In this document: one piece after another, positions 8,430 to 15,941 of the stretch
How the letters are laid out: the number at the start of each line of letters is the position of its first letter
Position numbering within the stretch: the first letter of the stretch is position 1
NCBI GenBank assembly: GCA_000697335.1
Contig: JNEM01012336.1
Location: 1-15,941, forward strand
Reading direction: 5' to 3'
Origin: Conidiobolus incongruus B7586
Taxonomy: Eukaryota; Entomophthoromycota; Entomophthoromycetes; Entomophthorales; Conidiobolaceae
DNA: 15,941 nt
Program-made: the position numbers and the translations under genes
Notes under the pieces: model-generated
Databases searched by the model: none
What the model was told of the DNA's origin: nothing
The model's input: the letters and a program-made list of their open reading frames with translations, nothing else

Positions 8430-11400
8430 CCTTAGATTTTTATAAATAGGTATAATAAGCTATGGTATTCTTAATATTTTCTAAGGGTTCTTATATAGCT
8501 TCTTTAATAGGATAACCCATCTATTTTATATAGAAATAAAGTTTATTCCTAATAAACTTAGATTTGATTATATAATTAACATAGTATTCTTCTTCTCTAC
8601 TTTAATTAATAATTTAATATAGTTTTAAATTTTTTAATTAATTAGGAAAAATATTAAAATCTTTAAAAATAAGGTTTGATTTTAGATATGTAAAAGGTAA
8701 AGTTAATCCTTAAAGTTAAAAGTAATTCTAAGATAATATTTTCAAAATTTAAATCAATAGATTAAATTTTATAGGGATTATAATATAATAGCAAGTATTT
8801 TAGGTTTAAGCTAGATTTAAATAAGGTAGGTTTAAGGGTAAATTATTCTAAGTATACAAATATACTAGTTTTATATTTAAAAGGATTCTTAAATAATTTT
8901 GAATATTATTGTTCTATAATCTTTTAATTGTTTTCCAAGTTAAATTTAATAAGGAAATTAATATATTTAATATTAGATTAAAATTCAACAACATTTAAAG
9001 GTATGTTGATTTAAAATTTTAGAGCAATTATTAAGTTAGGATGTTTATTATAATTAATGAAATAAAGGCTAAAACCTGTTGATTTATTAATAAAGGTGTT
9101 AAATAAATATTGAAGTTAGTAGATATAAGTATCTTAATTTAACTAATTAGTGTTAATATAAACTTTAATCATTTGCTTTAAGGTTTTAATAGTTTTTTCA
9201 GCAAGTTTATTAGTTTAGGGATATTTAATAGTAAATATAACTAGATTAATCTTGAAAGAAGAGGATAGTAGCTTTTAGAATTAGGAGTTAAATTATATAT
9301 CTCTATCAGATATAATAATTTGTGGAATTTTATAATAGGTAAAGATATTAGAGAATAATAGTTTTACAATATCTTTAATTATACAAGTTTTGAAACAAGG
9401 ATTAAAATAAACATATTTAAAGAATAAATTAATTACAATTAATAAGTTATCATAATTAATTGTTGATTTAAGGATTTCTATGATATCAAGTTAGATTTGT
9501 TGTTAAATTTTATTAGGGACTTGTAGGGGAATAAGTTTACTATATTTTAGTTGGGTATTATATTTAATTTTTTAGCATATATCATAGGTATTAATATATT
9601 TCTAAATTAATTTAACTAAGGAAAGCTAGTAATATCTTATTTTAATTCTCTTAGCAGTTTTTAATTAGTTTTAATATTTTCTAACAAGTAAATTATAATA
9701 TTCATTAAATATTGCTTGTTAAATCTTAAGAACATTAGGGACATATAGATAATTAATATAATATAGTAAGTTATCAATGATTTTAAATCTTTTAATATAT
9801 TTTAATTAGTTTTCTAATAGTTTAGAAAGTTCTTCTTTAATTAAAATATAGAAATTATCATTTAATAGTGTTTTTTAAAATAGTTTAATAAATTCTTTAT
9901 TTTCTTTATTAATAATTATTATGTTAATATCTGCTGGGTTTTTGTAATTAGAATAAAAGGGTAGATATATAAGATTTTTTAATAAAGTATCTACAACATG
10001 ATTTTATTAATCTAAGAGATATTAGAAAAAGAAAAAATAAGCTTGGAGAGTTTTAATCCATCTAGTTTATTTTTTTAATAAATACTTTTGAGTGTTTAAG
10101 TAGATAAATGATTTGTAATTTGTAAATACTAGGAAAAAGTTGTAAGTTAAAAAATATAAATGATTTTTGATTGTTTTTATTAAGGTAAAAAGTCTTTATT
10201 TATAAACTAGGTATTTTAATTTAGCTAGCTTTATTTTTCTCAACTAGATTGTTATAAGCTTTAAGATAATATTTATAGGGTTAAACTTAACTTATTCTCT
10301 TTTATTTGTTATTTTATCCTATAGTTAAAAGGTAAAATATAAATTAAATTCAAATTAGGTTAATTATCCACCAATTAAAAAAGAATTAATGTTAGTAAAA
10401 ATAATAGTAGGTAGTTTAAGATCAAAAATAACTAAAGTAAAAGCATTAGTGATATAGAAAATTAAAACATTTATGCAAAAAGTATATAGTAGGGTTTAAT
10501 CAAAAAGAGAGTTTTTTTTCAAGAGATTAGTTAAAAAAGTTATAAGTTCAACAAAAAAATCAATGAAATCTTTAAAGTAATTTAATAATTTAAGTATAGA
10601 TATAAGTTAATTTTTGTTTATAGGTATAGTAAAAGCTTTTATAGTATTAAGTTTAGTTAAATTAATGTTAATTCCTTAAGAATAAACAATATAACTATAG
10701 AAAAAAATAGAAGAGGGATTAAAAATGTATTTTAATAGCTTTAAAAGTAATTTATATTCTTAAATAATTTGTAAAACTTAATTTATATATTAGATATATT
10801 TTTTTTGTTTTTAAATGGATTAAGATATTATTAAAGTAAATAATAATAAAGTTATTAAAAACAGGGTTAAAAAGGGAATTGATAAATTAATTAAAAGTTA
10901 CAAAGGCATTATATAATCTAAAGTTTATAATAGTAAATTTATAATAACTTAATAGAATATTAAAAATAATTAAGGGAATAGAATTTTCTTTAATGTTAAT
11001 ATTATAATAACTATTTCTAATATTTAATTTAGTGAATATAATAGATTTAAGTAGTTTATCCTTAACATTATATAAGTTTAGTAATAAAGTTTTATCCTTA
11101 ATAATTTTAGAGTTTAAAACATAATTATTAATATATAGTCTCTAACTACTATCAGCCTTTTATACAAAGAGGATAAAAAATCTTTATAGTAAGGAAAAAG
11201 GTTTAATATACCTATTTTCAAGTAATTTTTAGATTTTTTCTTTTAAAGTTTAATATTATTTAAGAGATAAATGATAAATAAACTTTGAGTATAGTTGTAT
11301 ACTTAAAAGAAGTTTAATTTTGTATTTAATATTATATTTAAAAGGTAATCTACTTATAAATCTAAAAACATTAATAAATTAACTTACTATATTCTATAAA

Positions 11401-11900
11401 AAGTGGTTATTAGTTATAACTTTATTGAAATTAACAGATAAGGTATTAATATGTGAATAATAAATAAATATATATCTTTATAGATTATTAAGGTTTTTAA
11501 TTAGTTTTTTATATTGGTTTTTGCTTATAATAATAGAATTTTTTGATATAATTATAAAGTTGGTATTAGATAAAGTATTTGGTAATTTTATAATAAGGTA
11601 TTATAAATTTTTTAAGATTAATTCTACTAATTTCTTTTAAGATATAAATAAAATAGATTTGTAACCTTCTAAAGTAATATTTATAGATAAAAGACTATAA
11701 TATTCAAACTAATTTTAACCTAGTATAAAATTATAATTAATATTACCAACTAAGAATTTAATATATTGAGAATAGTTAAGAGGTAATAATAAGTATTTAG
11801 ATATAATGTTAGATGCTTGTTTTATTGAATTATTAGCATATTTAATTATTAAGCTATTTTTTTAAATAAGTAGAGATAGTTTTATAATAATAAAAGAAAA
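8430..11900 (-). pseudogene. Relic of pol: protease, RT, RNase H, integrase, chromodomain
   Basis: Read on the minus strand from high to low coordinates. An ILG-type segment following the protease lies near 11700-11800. The reverse transcriptase entry region, of the type FVKK-DG-LR-C-DYR-LN, lies at about 11130-11190. The polymerase active-site region followed by ILI lies at 10812-10850. RNase H lies at about 10300-10450, recognised by the pattern F-LP-I--T-I-S---GG. The integrase core lies at about 9000-9500, with IISDRD near 9300, preceded by its zinc-binding and linker part (about 9520-9700). A likely chromodomain lies at about 8440-8600, with GYP near 8509-8517 and EPLENI near 8473-8490. 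The order RT, RNase H, integrase defines Ty3/gypsy rather than copia. Decay is heavy and spread throughout. Confidence 0.85.
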
Positions 11901-13308
11901 AATAATATAACTAGAACAACTAAAGTAAATTAAAATATTAACAAGTATATCTATAAAATATCTAGTTAAAATAAATAATAGGGTGATAATTAAAGATAAA
12001 GAATTATAAAGTAGATTAGTTACTAGAATATTTCTAGTTCCTAGTGATTTATTTAGGTAAATCTCTCTAATATATATAGTTTAATTTATAGAATCATTAG
12101 TCTATTAGAACTTTTGTAAATTAGATTAGAATTTACTAACTAATTGTGAAAAAGATAATTTTAGGGTAATATTAATATTATTCAAGTTTGATTTGTGGTT
12201 GGTAAATTAAAACTATTGAGAATTAAACAAATATTACTTCTTGAGAAAATACTTATTAATTTTATAATTAACTTATATCTTTTAACAATAGTAGTAACTT
12301 CTATTTATTGTTAAGTAAGCTTTAGCTTCTTTATTAAAGATTCTCTTATAAAGTTTTAAAGCAGAAACATCTATCATTTAAAATTTGAATAAGCTAAAAT
12401 AAGTTTTAAAGGATTAATTCTTAAGATAAAAAGATTTAATTATAGAGTAAAAAATATTATCAATTATAATTACTATATTATAAATGTTAAAAAAACATAT
12501 TATTAAAATATTCTGTATTGATTAATTAAAGTTTTACTTAAGGGTTAAGGTATTATAATAACTTATAGATTTATTCTTCTTCAGTAATATTTAATATATT
12601 TAAATCTATCTCTTTAAATTTCTCAATTAATTACCTTATAGAAATTTTTTATTTAAGTTAAGAAAGCTTTTCTCTTGTTAATTAAACTTGATTTTTTAGG
12701 TAATACCTTTTTTTAAAGGCTTTTTCCAACTATATAAAGGTTTATATTCTTATAGTAAGTTATCCCTTTAAAGACTTTTTAAGATTAAGCTTGTAATAAG
12801 TTAACTACCAAGTGTAAATAGATTTTTTTAAAAAAAAAGTGGTTAATTTAAAGATATTCTTTAAATCTTTATTAGGAATTAAATCAAGATAATTCTTTAT
12901 ATTTTTAAAATAGTTTTCAAGATTATAAATGTTTTTAGAATTATTATAAATGGTTAGTTTATTTTTAAAAATATTAAAAAGGTAGTTTAATATTTTAACT
13001 ATAGTAAAATAACTAGTTTATTAGATTTAAGCTTTTTGAGTTATGCTTTTCTTAACTAGAAGTTATCTAATATAAGTTTCTTATAGGGTAGTAAGCTTTT
13101 AAAGATTAAAGTCTTAGATTTACTTAGTAATTAAGTTATTATCATTATTAAAATAATATAAGGATATCTTTTTTTAGTGGTATTATAGTATATAATATTA
13201 AATTAAAGTAAAATAAGTTATAAATAAAATTTAAAATAGCAATAAATAGATTTAATATAGGTAATTATTAATTTCAATAGATTTTTAATAGTTTTGTTAT
13301 TGTTGTTA
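11900..13308 (-). pseudogene. Relic of gag and 5' leader
   Basis: By position this interval between the protease region and the primer-binding end must hold gag. I could not make out a convincing capsid motif or zinc knuckle, so the assignment rests on the element's architecture. The 13308 end would have touched the 5' LTR before the DNA transposon landed there. Confidence 0.5.
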
Positions 13309-13310
13309 TA

Positions 13311-13540
13311 TACTAACTTGTAAAAGTGAGTTATATAATCAAAAACACTTATATTTTTACTAATAATTTAATTAATATTTAATAAAATAAACCTAAATTA
13401 AATAATTAAAATCTATTATATTTATTAGTTATATATATTATTAAATAATGATATTTAGCTATTAATTGGTTAAAATATAAACTTTTAAATTTTACCTAAA
13501 GTAAGTTATAAATTTGTAGGTTTTTGGTGATAAAAAAAAA
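13311..13540 (+). repeat. Left terminal inverted repeat with two direct repeats
   Basis: The outer copy of the motif, AAAGTGAGTTATA, starts near 13323 and the inner copy, AAAGTAAGTTATA, near 13498, about 175 bases apart. The arm is the reverse complement of 14652-14883, strongly so at its outer and inner ends and weakly in the middle. This is the IR/DR architecture known from Sleeping Beauty and related Tc1 elements, where each direct repeat is a transposase-binding site. Confidence 0.75.
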
Positions 13541-13599
13541 TTAAAACTTAGTGTATATATCTTTAAATTTTCTAACTTCTTTAAGTTTGTGTGGTATAG

Positions 13600-14560
13600 A
13601 ATCAATTAACTTTTTATACTAGGAAAAGTTAATCTTATTTTATATTTCTTAAACATATTTTTAAAGTTAATCTAAATTTTTTGCTAGGGGGAAAACTTTA
13701 ATAACTTTTTTTAATTAATCCCAAAAGTGTTTAATTAAATTAAAGTTAAAAGATTAAAGAAGCTACTTTATAACTATTATCTTATTATTTTTAAGCTATT
13801 TAGTAATAAAAGCTATAATATAGCAAAGGGTATTATTTTACTACAAAATAACATTAGATTTATTTAACTTATATTATTTAATGATTTTTTTCAATTTATT
13901 ATTTAAAATACTTTAGTATATTTCAATATTAATTCCCTTATTAATTTTATAAAGATACTCTACACCTAAAAATAATATATATCCCTAAATAATAATTAAC
14001 CTACTATTATACTTTTTGGTAAAATTAAAATAATGGTTATAAAGTAATTTTATATCTTTTTTAAAGTATCTAGCTTTTTTATTAAATCTACTAAAATATA
14101 TTTTTGTTTCATTAGACTAAATAACTTTATTTTAACTAGTTTTGGTTTAATATTAGTGGTGACATTTAAACTCTTACCTAGCTTTACAGTAGGATTTTTT
14201 TAATTGGGGGTGTTTTTTCTTAAAGTGTAAGTGATATCTATGTTAATATAAAGTACATATAATAGTATTAGTACTAACTAATATTCTTATATAGTTTTAT
14301 AGTTCCTGTTATATTTCTATAGCAATACTATATTTACTTGTACTAACTAACCTATAGATATACTTCTTATTATATTCATTTATAATTTTAACACACTTAA
14401 GTTTAAGTTTAAATGTTTTTTTATTGTTATTCTTAATAGCTTTAACTATAGTAAATTAATTAACACTAGTAATTCTAACAATATTATAAATTAATTTACC
14501 TTCTTTATAAAGTTGATTAATTTACAAGTAGATTTTTTTAAAGAGGGATTTAGGTATAAT
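13600..14560 (-). pseudogene. Decayed Tc1-family transposase (DD34E)
   Basis: Read on the minus strand, the three catalytic neighbourhoods are recognisable in sequence and spacing. The first, of the family type VIWSDETK, lies around 14111-14113 (the acid codon now AAT, Asn). The second, of the type QQDNAPCH, lies around 13835-13837 (again AAT). The third, of the type SPDLNPIEHLW, lies around 13730-13732 (Glu codon now AAA, Lys). Thirty-four residues separate the second and third, as in Tc1, and about 91 separate the first and second. All three acidic positions have changed by G-to-A on the coding strand, and there are many stop codons, so the enzyme is dead. A family member would be about 340 residues long. 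The exact ends are not determined. Confidence 0.8.
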
Positions 14561-14651
14561 AATATTAATAAAAAAAATTTAGTATATCTGTAAAATATTA
14601 TATAAAATAATAACAAAGAGAGAAAAAAGATATGGATATATATTGTTAAAT

Positions 14652-14883
14652 ATATCCTTTTATCTCAAAAACCTGTAAATTTATAACTTACTTTAGTTAA
14701 ATATTAAGGGTTAATATTTTTGCTAATAGTTTACTAAATATATCTAAATATATTTATTTATTATTAAATATTATACCTTAATTATATATTATAGTTTTAA
14801 ATAATCTAATATATATAATTGTTTTAGTTATTAATTAAAATATTTATATTTTTGATTTTATAACTTACTTTTATAGGTTAGTG
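14652..14883 (-). repeat. Right terminal inverted repeat with two direct repeats
   Basis: The mirror of 13311-13540. The inner copy of the TATAACTTACTTT motif lies near 14682 and the outer copy near 14859, about 177 bases apart, matching the spacing in the left arm. The terminal bases GGTTAGTG directly abut the TA that begins the 5' LTR. Confidence 0.75.
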
Positions 14884-15278
14884 TATAAACATAGTAGTAA
14901 ATACTAATATAATACAAAAGAAAACAATATAAGAATCACATAGCATAGAATATAATATTATAATATAACTATAGTATACAAATATAAACAAAGTTTAATT
15001 AAACTTCAAACTAAGATAAATCATTAATATATTAAGATTTATATTAGGTAGTTTTAATATATTGTAATATTAACAGGATATAGTTTTAATCTTAGAAATA
15101 GTGAAAAGATAAAGAATAGTAGGAATTGAAAAGAAAAAGAAGAACCTGGTTTATTAAATAATTCAATATTCTTTATATAATTATTTTAGCAATAAAAGTA
15201 TAAATTAATTATATAATTTATAGTTAATTAAATTATATAAAAGTATATATAAGAATTTAGAAAACTAGTTTTTTAACA
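14884..15278 (-). repeat. 5' LTR of the retrotransposon
   Basis: Aligns with 8000-8396. By my hand count about 60 positions differ, about 55 of them transitions and about 5 transversions, plus one small indel. This copy is the more AT-shifted of the two. Its inner edge is the landing site of the Tc1-type transposon. Confidence 0.85.
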
Positions 15279-15283
15279 CAATT
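15279..15283. repeat. Target-site duplication, right copy
   Basis: CAATT directly after the right LTR, matching TAATT at 7995-7999 except for one transition of the same kind seen throughout the element. Confidence 0.55.
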
Positions 15284-15941
15284 AGTTTATTTTTTTAGAA
15301 TTTTATTTTAAAAAATATAAAATAATATTCATTAATTTATTATAATAATTTAATATAAAAGCCTTAATTATTTAATATATATATTTATATATACTTTAAT
15401 TGTTTTTATTTAACCATGAATATCTTAATTTTTAAGCCTTTGTCTATTTAAACTTATTAAACATATGTATTTTTAATCAAAATATTTTTGTATTATTATT
15501 ATATATATAGGTATAAATATTTATCATTATTAATATCAATTTATAGGCAAAAAAGGCTTGAATTGATAAGATTTCATTAAAATTATTTAAGATATTGGAA
15601 AGTCAATTGACAATAATAATTATTAAATAAAATATAAAAATAGATATAAAGCCTATCATTAAGTTAATTAAAATTGATCTATTTATACTAGGTTAATGAC
15701 AATAACATTAAGTTCAATATATTATCTGAAAGGTCTAATTATTCAATAAAAAATACATTCGATTAAAGAATGATGATTTTTTAAACTTAGATTATAATAT
15801 TGTCAATTTAATTTAAAATAAATCAAAACTAGAAATCAAATATTCTAAATTAATATTTTTATTATAATATATTAATATTATTAGAATATCGATATTATAA
15901 TTATTATCCAAATTAAATATTCAATATATCTAGATAAATTT
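15284..15941. other. AT-rich spacer
   Basis: No gene, RNA or repeat that I can support. CpG reappears at about 15759 and 15885, so the CpG-free zone runs some 475 bases past the right LTR. Confidence 0.6.

Larger units (their letters stand above)
13311..14883 (-). mobile_element. Tc1-type DNA transposon nested in the retrotransposon
   Basis: A 1573-bp element bounded by TA dinucleotides (13309-13310 and 14884-14885), the hallmark duplication of the Tc1/mariner superfamily. Its ends are inverted repeats of about 230 bp: the left starts (T/C)ACTAAC and the right ends GTTAGTG. Inside it, on the minus strand, is a decayed DD34E transposase. The size of about 1.6 kb is typical. It lies exactly between the retrotransposon's internal leader and its 5' LTR. 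No CpG remains. The edge register is ambiguous by 2 bp because both flanks read TATA. Confidence 0.85.
8000..15278 (-). mobile_element. Fossil Ty3/gypsy LTR retrotransposon (chromovirus type)
   Basis: Two direct LTRs of about 396 bp flank an internal region whose pol motifs read on the minus strand in Ty3/gypsy order: protease region, reverse transcriptase, RNase H, integrase, chromodomain. The 5' LTR is therefore the right-hand one. Without the Tc1-type insertion the element measures about 5.7 kb, normal for a fungal chromovirus. It is thoroughly broken, with very many interruptions throughout, and is certainly not functional. No CpG was found in the whole element, and the LTRs differ at roughly 15% of positions, nearly all transitions, which points to RIP-like mutation; divergence therefore cannot be turned into an age. 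Order of events: retrotransposon first, DNA transposon into it second. Confidence 0.9.

Noticed and set aside
8397-13308. Small AT-rich open frames inside the transposon nest as genes
   Set aside because: They are accidental gaps between stops in decayed retrotransposon sequence and match no independent family.
14650-14700. Short inverted repeats at about 13495-13540 and 14655-14698 as the true ends of the Tc1-type element (about 1.2 kb)
   Set aside because: Matching inverted sequence with the same motif continues about 175 bases further out on both sides and ends at TA dinucleotides, so these are the inner repeats of longer arms.
8000-15278. Orientation of the retrotransposon on the plus strand
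   Set aside because: The RT, RNase H, integrase and chromodomain motifs all read only on the minus strand, and the purine tract lies beside the left LTR in the sense expected for a 3' LTR there.
1-15941. Mitochondrial or plastid origin because of extreme AT content
   Set aside because: There are no organelle genes or tRNAs, the genes use TATA-type upstream blocks, and LTR and Tc1-type transposons are nuclear.

Overview
The window looks like nuclear DNA of a very AT-rich fungus. It holds two apparently intact, uninterrupted genes for seven-helix receptors of the rhodopsin-like (class A) fold. The rest is AT-rich spacer and one large decayed transposon nest. My best guess for the host is an early-diverging filamentous fungus of the Entomophthoromycotina (Conidiobolus-like) type. 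This rests on a memory that such fungi carry expanded families of 'family A GPCR-like' proteins, plus the AT-richness and the fungal-style chromovirus. It is inference, not proof.

Layout. 1-1885 is AT-rich spacer. 1887-1940 is a compact promoter-like block, followed by receptor gene 1 (1986-2879, + strand). 2880-5490 is spacer containing a GC-richer patch (about 3915-4320) that may be the remnant or exons of an unidentified minus-strand gene, a short hairpin, and a roughly 100-bp inverted repeat. Receptor gene 2 (5494-6450, - strand) is a paralogue about 64% identical by my hand count; the two genes point at each other. Its upstream block (6501-6552) shares ATAATTAC, CCGGTTA and TATAAATA motifs, in the same order, with the block before gene 1. 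6553-7994 is plain AT-rich spacer.

8000-15278 is a fossil Ty3/gypsy LTR retrotransposon lying on the minus strand. It has two LTRs of about 396 bp, recognisable RT, RNase H and integrase, and a likely C-terminal chromodomain (a chromovirus). A Tc1-type DNA transposon (13311-14883, DD34E, long terminal inverted repeats of IR/DR type) sits inside it, exactly against the inner edge of the 5' LTR. I found no CpG dinucleotide anywhere in this nest. The two LTRs differ almost only by transitions, and one copy is much more AT-shifted than the other. This is the signature of RIP-like mutation or of heavy methylation followed by deamination. 15284-15941 is AT-rich spacer.

How it fits together. The receptors probably sense an unknown ligand at the plasma membrane and signal through a heterotrimeric G protein. 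They look like a recent duplicate pair that kept a common promoter grammar but diverged in the third cytoplasmic loop and the C-terminal tail. The transposon nest is silent debris beside them.
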